From IDS-8 sp035304285 (GTDB taxonomy: Bacteria; Pseudomonadota; Gammaproteobacteria; Steroidobacterales; Woeseiaceae), in assembly GCA_035304285.1 (NCBI GenBank), contig DATGQI010000244.1, positions 1 through 17,651 of the forward strand: a stretch of DNA of 17,651 bases, read 5' to 3'. Shown here in pieces: positions 1-7,232 of the stretch (position 1 is its first letter; the number at the start of each line of letters is the position of its first letter). A program made the translations under genes and the position numbers. The notes below the pieces were generated by a model, which saw only the letters and a list, made by a program, of their open reading frames with translations, searched no databases and had not been told where the DNA came from.

Positions 1-848
1 GGTACCTGCCGGGGCTGTCCGTGCTGCTCGGCGGCATGTGGATCATGAACCTGAGCTACTGGGGCTTTAACCAGTACATCATCCAGCGTGCGCTCGCGGC
101 GAAAAGCGTGCACGAGGCGCAGAAGGGAATCCTGTTCGCCGCGTTCCTGAAACTCCTGATCCCGGTCCTCGTGGTATTCCCGGGTATCGCGGCATTCATC
201 CTCGTGCCGGACCTGCAAAGAGCCGACCAGGCTTACCCGACGATGATGACGCTCGCGCCTGTCGGCCTGCGCGGACTGATACTCGCGGCTCTGATTGCTG
301 CCATCGTCTCGTCGCTGGGGTCGATGATGAACTCCATTGCCACCATTTTCACCATTGATCTCTACAAGCCTGTGCGGCCAGCAACCTCCGAGAAATCGCT
401 CGTGACCCTGGGACGGAGCGCGGCCCTGTCCGCGCTGGTCGTCGCCGCCATCGCAGCACGACCCTTGCTTGGCGAGGCGGAGCAGGCCTTCCAGTGGCTG
501 CAGGAGTTCACCGGCTTCTTCACACCCGGGGTCGTCACGTTGTTCGTGCTCGGCATGTTCTGGCAACGTGCTACCGCGCGAGGCGCCTTCGCGGCCGCCA
601 TCGGGTCGGCGCTCATTTCACTGCTGTTCAAGATCTTCCTGCCGGAAGTCCCGTTCATGAACCGCGTCGGCTACGTTTTCCTGCTGTGCGTTGCCGTTGC
701 AGTGATCGTTTCCCTGCTGGAAGCGCCGGGACGCCACCCGAAAGCCGTGCGGGTCGGCGAAATAGATTTCGCCACAAGGCCTGGCTTCAATGCGGGAAGC
801 GCCGCCGTGACGGCGATACTGATCGGCCTTTACTGGTACTGGTGGTAG
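1..848 (+). CDS. Sodium/sugar symporter (SSS family, vSGLT-like), 5' truncated
   Basis: This is the C-terminal part of a sodium:solute symporter, an inner-membrane carrier that couples sodium entry to uptake of a sugar-like solute. The frame is open from base 3 (…LPGLS, then the GTG at 21), so the gene begins outside the window and GTG 21 is internal. The segment NLSYWGFNQYIIQR (around 48-89) matches the vSGLT helix holding the sugar-contact Asn and gating Tyr. FLKLLIPV keeps the substrate Lys, IVSSLGSM (around 303-326) the two sodium-site serines, and AFQWLQEFTG the sugar-contact Gln; these equivalences to Vibrio vSGLT are from memory. Several hydrophobic helices follow, the last ending LYWYWW at the TAG. 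Residue conservation favours a hexose-type substrate, but the exact sugar cannot be told. It converges on proA across the 849-992 repeat. Confidence 0.92.
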   Translation, partial: YLPGLSVLLGGMWIMNLSYWGFNQYIIQRALAAKSVHEAQKGILFAAFLKLLIPVLVVFPGIAAFILVPDLQRADQAYPTMMTLAPVGLRGLILAALIAAIVSSLGSMMNSIATIFTIDLYKPVRPATSEKSLVTLGRSAALSALVVAAIAARPLLGEAEQAFQWLQEFTGFFTPGVVTLFVLGMFWQRATARGAFAAAIGSALISLLFKIFLPEVPFMNRVGYVFLLCVAVAVIVSLLEAPGRHPKAVRVGEIDFATRPGFNAGSAAVTAILIGLYWYWW

Positions 849-992
849 TCAAAAAGGGGACAGATTATTTTTTGAAAAGGGGACTGAAAAGGGGACAGAT
901 TTATTTTTTTCTTGCAATGGTACGAAGGCCGCTGGGACTACCGAAAAAAATAAATCTGTCCCCTTTTCAAAAAAATAATCTGTCCCCTTTTC
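849..992. repeat. Nested inverted repeat of GGGGACAGATT(T)ATTTT units
   Basis: The left arm (851-911) and right arm (943-992) are near-perfect reverse complements around a loop of about 31 bases (912-942). Each arm contains two related units, GGGGACAGATTATTTTTT and GGGGACAGATTTATTTTTTT, in mirrored order. The left arm has an extra 12 bases: TGAAAAGGGGAC at 873-884 is repeated exactly at 885-896. The arms also differ by one base in a T run (six T at 868-873 against seven A at 969-975). The element starts two bases after the symporter stop and ends at the proA stop, so it fills the whole gap. It could fold into a stem of about 48 base pairs on either strand and may act as a bidirectional terminator or transcript-end stabiliser. 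I associate this sequence type with dispersed REP-like repeats in Gammaproteobacteria (memory, not a search). No transposase lies in the window. Confidence 0.9.
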
Positions 993-2291
993 TCAGGGTC
1001 GGATTTGGCCGGCGCCGCGTAGGATGTATTTGTAGCTCGTCAGTTGCTCGGCGCCGACCGGTCCGCGCGCGTGGATTTTTCCTGTTGCGATACCGATTTC
1101 CGCGCCCATGCCGAATTCACCGCCGTCGGCGAATTGCGTCGAGGCATTGTGCAGCAGGATCGCGCTGTCTATGCCGCGCAGGAAGCGGTCTGCGGCACCC
1201 CGGTCTTCCGCGACGATAGCTTCCGTGTGTCCGGAACCGTAGTGCCGGATGTGCGCGATTGCATCATCGACATCCTCAACCGTGCGGACAGAAATAATTG
1301 CGTCGAGGTACTCGGTGCTCCAGTCGGACTCCATGGCCGGCCGTACGCTCCCGGAAATCGACTGCACGATGACGTCGCCGCGCACTTCGCAACCGGCTTC
1401 GCATAACGCTGCGATGATGGATGGCAACAATCGTTCGGCGGCATCCCTGTCGACCAGCAACGTCTCAGCGGCGCCGCAGATCCCGGTGCGACGCATCTTG
1501 GAATTCAGCACGATCTCCTGCGCCATCTCCTGGTCCGCCGATGCATGCAGGTACACGTGACAGATGCCTTCCAGGTGCCCGATCACGGGAACCCGCGCGT
1601 CTTCCTGCACGCGCGCAATGAGGCGTTTGCCGCCGCGGGGTACCAGCACGTCGATGTACTCCCTCATGGACGACAGCATGTAGCCGACCGCGGCGCGATC
1701 GGTTGTTGGAACCATCTGCACGGACGCGAGCGGCAGGCCGGCAATCTTCAATCCTTCCCGCAGGCACGCGTAAATCGCAGAACTCGAGCGATAACTTTCG
1801 GAACCACCGCGCAGAATCACCGCATTGCCCGATTTGATGCAGAGTCCCGCGGCGTCCGCCGTCACATTCGGACGGCTTTCATACACGATACCGATGACCC
1901 CGAGCGGCACCGACACGCGCTCGATCTCCAGTCCGTTCGGCCGCTGCCAACCGGCGATGACGCGATCGAGCGGATCCGGCAGTCCGGCGATGGCTTCGAG
2001 ACCTGTCGCCATTGCTTCGATGCGGGATGCGTCGAGGGCGAGGCGGTCGGTCATCGCACTGCTGAGCCCAAGCTCCCTGGCGCCTTCCAGGTCCCGCCGG
2101 TTCGCATCCAGAATAGCAACAGCGCCGTTACGGATAGCCGTTGCGCACTCCTGCAGGGCGGCGTTGCGCAGAGCCTCATCAGCCGCACCAAGCGCCTGCG
2201 AAGCCGATTTGGCGGCACGACCGAGATCGGACATCATTGACCCGATCGTCGCGTCGCCCGCGTCGCTCTGCTGTCGTTCCATCGCAGTCAC
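993..2291 (-). CDS. proA: Gamma-glutamyl phosphate reductase ProA
   Basis: ProA is a cytoplasmic NADPH-dependent enzyme that reduces gamma-glutamyl phosphate to glutamate-5-semialdehyde, the second step of proline synthesis. It has the aldehyde-dehydrogenase fold. Visible landmarks are YESRPNVTADAAGLCIKSGN (137-156), PRGGKRLI (218-225), the catalytic-cysteine segment RRTGICGAAETLLV with Cys272, and the C-terminal GAEIGIATGKIHARGPVG. The RRTGICGAAETLL form is the one I associate with alphaproteobacterial ProA; E. coli has a different sequence there. The GTG start at 2291 gives 432 residues and shares four bases (GTGA) with the proB stop, with AGGG four bases upstream. ATG codons at 2282, 2237 and 2234 are alternatives; 2234 gives 413 residues, closer to the 417 of E. 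coli. It is the last gene of the GMC-small subunit-proB-proA unit and abuts the repeat. Confidence 0.96.
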   Translation of the reverse strand: MTAMERQQSDAGDATIGSMMSDLGRAAKSASQALGAADEALRNAALQECATAIRNGAVAILDANRRDLEGARELGLSSAMTDRLALDASRIEAMATGLEAIAGLPDPLDRVIAGWQRPNGLEIERVSVPLGVIGIVYESRPNVTADAAGLCIKSGNAVILRGGSESYRSSSAIYACLREGLKIAGLPLASVQMVPTTDRAAVGYMLSSMREYIDVLVPRGGKRLIARVQEDARVPVIGHLEGICHVYLHASADQEMAQEIVLNSKMRRTGICGAAETLLVDRDAAERLLPSIIAALCEAGCEVRGDVIVQSISGSVRPAMESDWSTEYLDAIISVRTVEDVDDAIAHIRHYGSGHTEAIVAEDRGAADRFLRGIDSAILLHNASTQFADGGEFGMGAEIGIATGKIHARGPVGAEQLTSYKYILRGAGQIRP

Positions 2292-3436
2292 TTTACCCTG
2301 CCGAAGATAACCAGGTCGTTGCGATGAATCATCACCGATCGGCCGCGATAGCCAAGCCGCACTTCGAGCTCATCGGTGCGGCAGCCCGTTATCCTCGCCG
2401 CCTCGCTGCTCTCGTAAGCGACCAGTCCCCGGCCTATTTCCCTGCCGTCACCGTTGAGCAATGCGACAGGATCGCCCCGCGCAAATTGGCCGGTCACGCC
2501 GACGACACCCACCGGAAGCAGGCTGCTGCCCTCCTGTAGTGCCGCGACAGCGCCGGGGTCCAGGTGCAGTGCGCCGCGAGTTTTCAGCGCGCCGGCCAGC
2601 CACTGCTGCCGCACCGAAGCAGGCGTGCCCTGCGCCCGAAAAACCGTGCAGAGGGCGCCATTCGATAATGCCGAGACCGGCCGTAAACCGTTACCGTTCG
2701 CGATAACCGTTCTGCATCCAGCATGGGTTGCAATCTGCGCGGCCTGGAGCTTCGTCGCCATGCCGCCGCTGCCGTCGACCGAGCGAGGCCCGCCCGCCAT
2801 AACGATGATGTCATCGGATATATCGCCGACCTCGGCGACATGTTCCGCATCGGGATCTTGCCGGGGATCCCTGGTATAGAGACCGTCGATGTCCGACAAC
2901 AGCAGCAACCCGTCTGCCATCACCATCTGCGCAACTCGTGCGGCAAGGCGATCGTTGTCGCCATAGCGGATCTCGTCCGTCGCTACAGTGTCATTCTCGT
3001 TGATCACCGGCACGACATCATGTTCAAGCAGCTTCTCCAGCGTGCCCTTTGCATTCAGGAACCGGCGACGGTGTTCCGTATCATCGAGCGTCAACAGCAC
3101 CTGAGCCACCGGAATATCATGCCGGGTCAGCGCTTCCTGGTAGGCTTGCATCAGCTGCACCTGGCCGCATGCGGCCGCCGCCTGCAGCATTTCCAATCTT
3201 GCCCTGCGCCTGTTGATGCCGATGGCGCGGCAGCCTATGGCGATTGCCCCTGAAGTCACGACCAGCACTTCGCAATCCTTCCCGCGAAGGGCGGCGATAT
3301 CTTCTGCAATGCCCGCGAGCCACGGTTGATTGACCCTCCCGCTCCCATCGATCAGCAGTGACGATCCGATCTTTATGACCAGCCGACGGAAACCTTCTTG
3401 CCGAAACAGGCTTGCGGAGGCGCGTGCCTCAGGCAT
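2288..3436 (-). CDS. proB: Glutamate 5-kinase ProB
   Basis: ProB phosphorylates glutamate with ATP to gamma-glutamyl phosphate, the committed and normally proline-inhibited step of proline synthesis in the cytoplasm. An amino-acid-kinase domain covers about residues 17-260: the N-terminal LVIKIGSSLL with Lys22, VVTSGAIAIG (59-68), VINENDTV (144-151), YGDNDRLAA (158-166), LLSDIDGLYTRDP (179-191) and GSGGMATKLQAA (222-233). A PUA domain follows at about 285-370 (TRGALHLDPGAV, YRGRSVMIHRNDLV). I chose the ATG at 3436 (382 residues): it overlaps the stop of the upstream small-subunit gene by eight bases (ATGCCTGA) and gives a length near E. coli's 367. The longer frame from 3484 would run 56 bases into the upstream gene. 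Translation is probably coupled to both neighbours. Confidence 0.96.
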   Translation of the reverse strand: MPEARASASLFRQEGFRRLVIKIGSSLLIDGSGRVNQPWLAGIAEDIAALRGKDCEVLVVTSGAIAIGCRAIGINRRRARLEMLQAAAACGQVQLMQAYQEALTRHDIPVAQVLLTLDDTEHRRRFLNAKGTLEKLLEHDVVPVINENDTVATDEIRYGDNDRLAARVAQMVMADGLLLLSDIDGLYTRDPRQDPDAEHVAEVGDISDDIIVMAGGPRSVDGSGGMATKLQAAQIATHAGCRTVIANGNGLRPVSALSNGALCTVFRAQGTPASVRQQWLAGALKTRGALHLDPGAVAALQEGSSLLPVGVVGVTGQFARGDPVALLNGDGREIGRGLVAYESSEAARITGCRTDELEVRLGYRGRSVMIHRNDLVIFGRVK

Positions 3437-4028
3437 GGACCGCCCAGGTTTTTTCGCCCGGCTCGTAGGGCACGCAGGGATCAAAACGTCCCGGAGTTTC
3501 GATGTAACGCATTGCCTGTGTGTAACCGATCTCCGACGTGAAATAACCGAGCAACGTAAGTTCCTTCAGCATGCGGAAATAATGCGCCGGCTCGCGCTTC
3601 CCGGCTGTATGCATGAACTGGAGTTGTTCAGCATCTAGCTTTCGTAGCAGGGAGGTTCGTTGCTCGGGCGTAGCCGAGAGGAAGGAGACGCCGTGCATCG
3701 AGCGGCATTCGCTTTCCAGCGTCTGCAGACCGGCGCGAAATACCTGCTGCTCCCGCTGGTCATAGGTATCGACGACCATCATGGCAATGAAAGGTCCGAC
3801 TCCTGCTGCCTTGGCGCCGGGCGTATCGGTTTCCGGAAGGATGGTCTCCGCAATCTCGTCGAGTAAAGCCACATCGTCGGCGGAGTAGGCCGGGAAAGCG
3901 ACATCTTCCCGCGCGCAGCCGGCCAGCATCGCGGTTTGCCCGACCAATGCCGCGCCTCCAAGCAATGCGCTGACCCGCAGGATCGCTTCGCGGCGCGTGA
4001 CGAGATCGGGACGTTCGGAATCTGGCAT
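3429..4028 (-). CDS. Gluconate 2-dehydrogenase subunit 3 family protein, Tat-exported small subunit
   Basis: A 199-residue small subunit of a membrane-bound FAD dehydrogenase. The N-terminus has a twin-arginine-type signal (TRREAILRVSALLGGAALVG, Arg12-Arg13 then a hydrophobic stretch) and a possible lipobox LAGC with Cys38. The rest (about 50-190) fits the Gluconate_2-dh3 family: DVALLDEIAETILPETDTPG near the start, conserved tyrosines and TLLGYFTSEIGYTQAM near the end. In characterised relatives (the gamma subunit of FAD glucose dehydrogenase, the small subunit of glucoside 3-dehydrogenase) this protein carries the large subunit out through Tat as a hitchhiker; the same role is inferred here because the large subunit lacks a signal peptide. 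The start ATG is preceded by AGGGAGA at good spacing. It lies 16 bases after the GMC gene and overlaps proB by eight bases. Confidence 0.9.
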   Translation of the reverse strand: MPDSERPDLVTRREAILRVSALLGGAALVGQTAMLAGCAREDVAFPAYSADDVALLDEIAETILPETDTPGAKAAGVGPFIAMMVVDTYDQREQQVFRAGLQTLESECRSMHGVSFLSATPEQRTSLLRKLDAEQLQFMHTAGKREPAHYFRMLKELTLLGYFTSEIGYTQAMRYIETPGRFDPCVPYEPGEKTWAVHA

Positions 4029-4044
4029 GATTGTCTCCCTGCCG

Positions 4045-5730
4045 TCAGAGGTTGCGTCGCTTCAGCTCTTTCACGGCATAGTCCGCGGCACGCGCCGTCA
4101 GCGCCATGTATGTGAGCGAAGGATTCTGGCAGGCCGAGGACGTCATGCACGCGCCGTCGGTAACGAACACGTTCGGCGCGTCCCACACCTGGTTCCATTC
4201 GTTCAGCACAGACGTACGCGGGTCGCGACCCATTCGGGCGGTGCCCATCTCATGGATTCCCATACCGGGAAAGTATCCCCTTTCGTATGGTTCCACATCG
4301 CGCGCACCTGCCGCCTCCAGCATCTCTGCCATGTCGTTTTTCATGTCGAGGCCCATCAGGCGCTCGTTTTCGCCCGTCGCACAGTCGATCTTCAGCACGG
4401 GCAGTCCCCACTTGTCTGTTCTGCTCTCGTCGATCGACACTTTGTTGTCGTGGTTCGGCAGCATCTCCCCGAAGGCGGTCGCTCCTATTTCCCATTGTCC
4501 CGGCTGCGACATGGCGTCCTTGAATTCGCCTCCGATACCCAGTTCGCCTACCGCGCGTTGCCAGTCGCTGCGACTTGCGGAGCCCTGGTAACCGAAACCT
4601 CGCAGGTATGGCCGCTTGTCGCCGAAGAGGTTGCGATAGCGAGGGATATAGAAGCCGTTCGGCCTGCGCCCGTAGTAGTAGCGCTTCTCGAGCGACGCCT
4701 CCTCGAGCTTGCCCGATGCTCCAAGGCGGAAGTGGTGATCCATCAGGTTGTGCCCCAGTTCACCGGAGCTGCTGCCCAGGCCGTCCGGCCATACATCGGT
4801 AGCGGAGCGCATCAGGATCCACGCGGTGTTCAGCGTCGAAGCACAAAGGAAAATCAACGGTGCCTTGTACTCGATGCTTTTCTCCGACACGGCGTCAATC
4901 ACGCGCACGCCGCTCGCACGCTTGCGGTCGCGATCGTAGAGAACCTCCGTCACTATGGCGAAGGGCTTCAGGGTGAGCCTGTCGGTCGCCATCGCCGCGG
5001 GTAGCGTGGATGATTGGGTGCTGAAATAGCCCCCGTACGGACAACCGAGCCAGCAGGCATTCCGATACTGGCACGGCGCCCGGCCGGGCCGCGCCTCGGT
5101 AAGATTTGCCACGCGTCCCGGGATAATCCGGCGGCGTCCGTCGAAGAAGTTTTTCAACCTGCCTGCGACCAGTTCTTCGCCGCAGTTCAGCGGCATCGCA
5201 GGCTGGAACTGTCCGTCCGGAAGTTGTGGCATCTGTTCGTGCGAGCCGGAAATCCCGGCATGCCGCTCGACGTGGTCGTACCATGGCGCCAGGTCCGCAT
5301 AGCGGATCGGCCAGTCAACGGCCAGACCGTCGCGAGCGTTCGCTTCGAAGTCGTACTCGCTCCACCGGTAGCTCTGGCGCCCCCACATCAATGACCGCCC
5401 GCCGACCTGGTAGCCGCGGAACCAGTCGAAACGTTTTACCTCCGTGTACGGGGAGTCCGCATCGGACGCCCACCAGTCGAGGTTCTTCTCGTTGAGGGGA
5501 TAGTCCCGCCTGAGGACCGGGTAAGCCTCTTCCATTGCGTGGGTGCGGCCGCCGCGATGAGGGAACTCCCAGGGCGCCTTTCGCGCATTCACGTAATCCT
5601 TGATGTGCTCGACGTTTTTACCGCGTTCGAGCAGCAGGACTCGCAGGCCCTTCTCGGTGAGTTCCTTGGCAGCCCAGCCTCCGGAAATTCCGGAGCCAAC
5701 GACAATCGCATCGAATTCTTCAGCAGGCAC
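4045..5730 (-). CDS. GMC-family FAD dehydrogenase, catalytic subunit, with Fe-S-type Cys motif
   Basis: A 561-residue glucose-methanol-choline oxidoreductase of the gluconate/glucose/glucoside dehydrogenase type, which oxidises a hydroxyl of a sugar or polyol at the periplasmic face. The N-terminal Rossmann motif VVGSGISGGWAAKELTEKG (10-28) ends in the ribose-binding acid of LLLERG, and GYQVGGRSLMWGRQSYRW (106-123) contacts FAD. The C-terminal domain has HEMGTARMG with catalytic His493 and the second active-site residue Asn536 in ACQNPSLTYM. Cys220, Cys226 and Cys230 form C-x5-C-x3-C, which matches the 3Fe-4S ligands I recall for Burkholderia FAD glucose dehydrogenase. The GTG start is preceded by GAGGT six bases upstream. 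There is no signal peptide, consistent with hitchhiker export by the next gene. No CxxCH cytochrome gene is adjacent. The substrate cannot be read from sequence. Confidence 0.93.
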   Translation of the reverse strand: MPAEEFDAIVVGSGISGGWAAKELTEKGLRVLLLERGKNVEHIKDYVNARKAPWEFPHRGGRTHAMEEAYPVLRRDYPLNEKNLDWWASDADSPYTEVKRFDWFRGYQVGGRSLMWGRQSYRWSEYDFEANARDGLAVDWPIRYADLAPWYDHVERHAGISGSHEQMPQLPDGQFQPAMPLNCGEELVAGRLKNFFDGRRRIIPGRVANLTEARPGRAPCQYRNACWLGCPYGGYFSTQSSTLPAAMATDRLTLKPFAIVTEVLYDRDRKRASGVRVIDAVSEKSIEYKAPLIFLCASTLNTAWILMRSATDVWPDGLGSSSGELGHNLMDHHFRLGASGKLEEASLEKRYYYGRRPNGFYIPRYRNLFGDKRPYLRGFGYQGSASRSDWQRAVGELGIGGEFKDAMSQPGQWEIGATAFGEMLPNHDNKVSIDESRTDKWGLPVLKIDCATGENERLMGLDMKNDMAEMLEAAGARDVEPYERGYFPGMGIHEMGTARMGRDPRTSVLNEWNQVWDAPNVFVTDGACMTSSACQNPSLTYMALTARAADYAVKELKRRNL

Positions 5731-5806
5731 CAGTCGACCTCACGTGTTGCGAAACTGTAAGCGCATACAGACGATCCGATGGATGATACTTTGATGCACC
5801 CGGATT

Positions 5807-5828
5807 GGGTACCGTATGTCAGGTACCC
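5807..5828. promoter_or_regulatory. Dyad GGGTACC-N8-GGTACCC upstream of the GMC gene
   Basis: Perfect 7-base inverted repeats are separated by eight bases, 77-98 bases upstream of the GTG of the dehydrogenase gene, in the 179-base gap after the dioxygenase gene. The symmetry and spacing suit a dimeric regulator. As RNA it would be a 7-bp hairpin without a T run, so it makes a poor terminator for the dioxygenase gene. A possible -10 box for the dehydrogenase operon (TATCAT on the - strand, 5783-5788) lies between the dyad and the gene, but no clear -35 is seen. Operator function is inference. Confidence 0.4.
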
Positions 5829-5909
5829 GCACAGCGTTCCCGCTCGCCCGCCCACCCGGCGGACTGATTCTCAACGAGGGCGGGTAAAAAGGTGCGGCGG
5901 TGCGTGCGT

Positions 5910-6695
5910 TCAGCCGAACTGGACTGAAAGCATCGAGATGGAGCCGCCATCAAAGCCTTCGACCGGGAAGTGCACAACCTCGTCCTGCTGGTACTGGGCC
6001 AGCACATAGATTAGCGGCAGGTAGTGATCCGGCGTCGGCGCGGCCAGCATGGCGTCGCGCCCGAGCGCTTCGTAAGCGACCAGGGGCTCGAAATCACCGC
6101 GTGCAAGGTGCTCGCGTGCCATGACCTCGAAGCGAGCTGCCCACTCGTACGGCTTGGCCGCACGCTCACCCCATGCATAGGTGTGCAGGTTGTGCACCAG
6201 ATTCCCGCTGCCCATGATGAGAACCCCTTCCTCCCGCAAGGGCGCCAGTCGCTTTGCGACAGTGTAGTGCCAGTCCGCATTCCTGGTATCGTCGATGCTC
6301 AACTGGACGACCGGGATGTCTGCTTCGGGATAGGCATGCACAAGTACCGACCACGTACCATGGTCAAGCCCCCAATGATCGTCCATTGCCACCTGCGTCG
6401 GTGCGAGCAGTTCGGAGACCCGCTGCGCCAATTCCGGCGATCCCGGCGCCGGGTACTGCACCTCGAACAGCGGGCGTGGAAAACCTCCGAAATCATGGAT
6501 CGTCCTCGGCCGCGGCATGGCAGTGACCGCAGTCATCGGCAGGTACCAATGTGCAGAGACACTTAATATAGCTTTAGGTCTTGGCAGCGCGGCGCCGAGA
6601 GCGGCCCACGCTCGAGCCCATCCGTTGTCCTCGATCGCGTTCATCGGGTTCCCGTGGCCAAAGAAGATTGCGGGCATCAAGGAAGGCTCTTGCAT
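5910..6695 (-). CDS. ygiD: LigB-family extradiol ring-cleavage dioxygenase, YgiD-like
   Basis: A 261-residue cytoplasmic protein closely matching E. coli YgiD (4,5-DOPA extradiol dioxygenase) in motif order: FFGHGNPMNAIEDN (11-24), SVSAHWY (45-51), TIHDFGGFPRPLF (65-77), YPAPGSPELAQRV (81-93), WGLDHGTWSVL (108-118), MGSGNLVHNL (161-170) and the C-terminal HYLPLIYVL and GSISMLSVQFG. Likely metal-ligand histidines are His14, His49 and His168, with His112 nearby. The family opens catechol rings or acts as a zinc-bound homologue; the natural substrate of bacterial members is mostly unknown. I prefer the ATG at 6695, though 6677 (MPAIFF) is possible and the frame stays open to a GTG at 6755. No strong ribosome site marks any of them. 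It lies 82 bases after the DUF4112 gene on the same strand. Confidence 0.9.
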   Translation of the reverse strand: MQEPSLMPAIFFGHGNPMNAIEDNGWARAWAALGAALPRPKAILSVSAHWYLPMTAVTAMPRPRTIHDFGGFPRPLFEVQYPAPGSPELAQRVSELLAPTQVAMDDHWGLDHGTWSVLVHAYPEADIPVVQLSIDDTRNADWHYTVAKRLAPLREEGVLIMGSGNLVHNLHTYAWGERAAKPYEWAARFEVMAREHLARGDFEPLVAYEALGRDAMLAAPTPDHYLPLIYVLAQYQQDEVVHFPVEGFDGGSISMLSVQFG

Positions 6696-6776
6696 CGGCG
6701 CGAACTCTGTAGAATGGGAAGAAGATTCCAGCCGCCTTCGGGCGAATGATAACACTGGAACAAGTGCTGCAGACTC

Positions 6777-7232
6777 CTAGGAGACCAGGTTCCAGAGCCA
6801 GGCGATCAGGCGGCTCAATAACACCAGTACCGCAACCAGTACCAGTAGAGCAACGACCCCGGCGACGGCCAGCCAGCCGATGCTGACGCGGCGCGTTCGC
6901 TGCGGCACGTCCAGCTGCGACTGCAGGAGGTGCAGGTTCCGCCGGTTTGCCTTGAAGGTGAAATCGAACAGGTCTCCAAGTACGGGAATGGCGCCGAGAA
7001 TGGCGTCTATCGCCGCGTTCGCCGACATCCGCAACAGCACGCTTTTCGACGCACCGAGTCGGGCGGATTCGGCGATGATGTAAGCGGACACTGCCAACCC
7101 TGCGACATCTCCAATCCCTGGTACCAGGCCGATGATCCCGTCCCAACCAATGCGATAGCCTCCAGGCAACCTGATCGACTCGTCCATCAGGTACGCGATT
7201 GTCTTGAGGCGACGCGGTGGCACTTCAGTCAC
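6777..7232 (-). CDS. DUF4112 family membrane protein
   Basis: A 151-residue protein of unknown function that matches DUF4112. The conserved core is YLMDESIRLPGGYRIGWDGI, GLVPGIGDVAGLAVSAYIIAE and ANAAIDAILGAIPVLGDLFD, two glycine-rich hydrophobic helices with the repeated pattern G-x-(I/V)-P-x-(I/L)-GD-(V/L). An Asn/Arg-rich polar stretch KANRRNLHLLQSQLD follows, then a strong C-terminal membrane helix (about 117-150). It is probably an inner-membrane protein. The GTG start overlaps the end of the methyltransferase gene by eight bases (GTGACTGA), which implies coupled translation. No catalytic residues are recognised. Confidence 0.88.
   Translation of the reverse strand: MTEVPPRRLKTIAYLMDESIRLPGGYRIGWDGIIGLVPGIGDVAGLAVSAYIIAESARLGASKSVLLRMSANAAIDAILGAIPVLGDLFDFTFKANRRNLHLLQSQLDVPQRTRRVSIGWLAVAGVVALLVLVAVLVLLSRLIAWLWNLVS

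Noticed and set aside
912..942. Repeat loop as a coding remnant (one + frame reads WYEGRWDYR)
   Set aside because: Nine residues are too few to assign, no neighbouring frame continues it, and the flanks are repeat arms.
849..992. Insertion sequence or CRISPR repeat
   Set aside because: There is no transposase gene, no target-site duplication that can be recognised, and only a single palindromic unit rather than a regularly spaced array.
494..1219. 241-residue + strand frame running through the symporter end and the repeat
   Set aside because: It is out of frame with the symporter, and the middle is a translation of the inverted repeat (residues such as KRGQIYFF and KINLSPF); such strings are typical artefacts of this repeat type.
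1044..1406. Open frames on the + strand opposite proA (also 1545-2240 and 1825-2310)
   Set aside because: They are shadows of the clearly conserved proA and proB frames and have no recognisable domain.
3997..5004. 335-residue + strand open frame opposite the GMC dehydrogenase gene
   Set aside because: The opposite strand encodes a full-length dehydrogenase with intact motifs; this frame is rich in Arg, His and Val without any family signature, as expected for an antisense shadow in GC-rich DNA.
6774..6783. Palindrome CTCCTAGGAG at the DUF4112 stop codon
   Set aside because: Ten bases, partly inside the coding sequence, with no loop or T run; probably chance.
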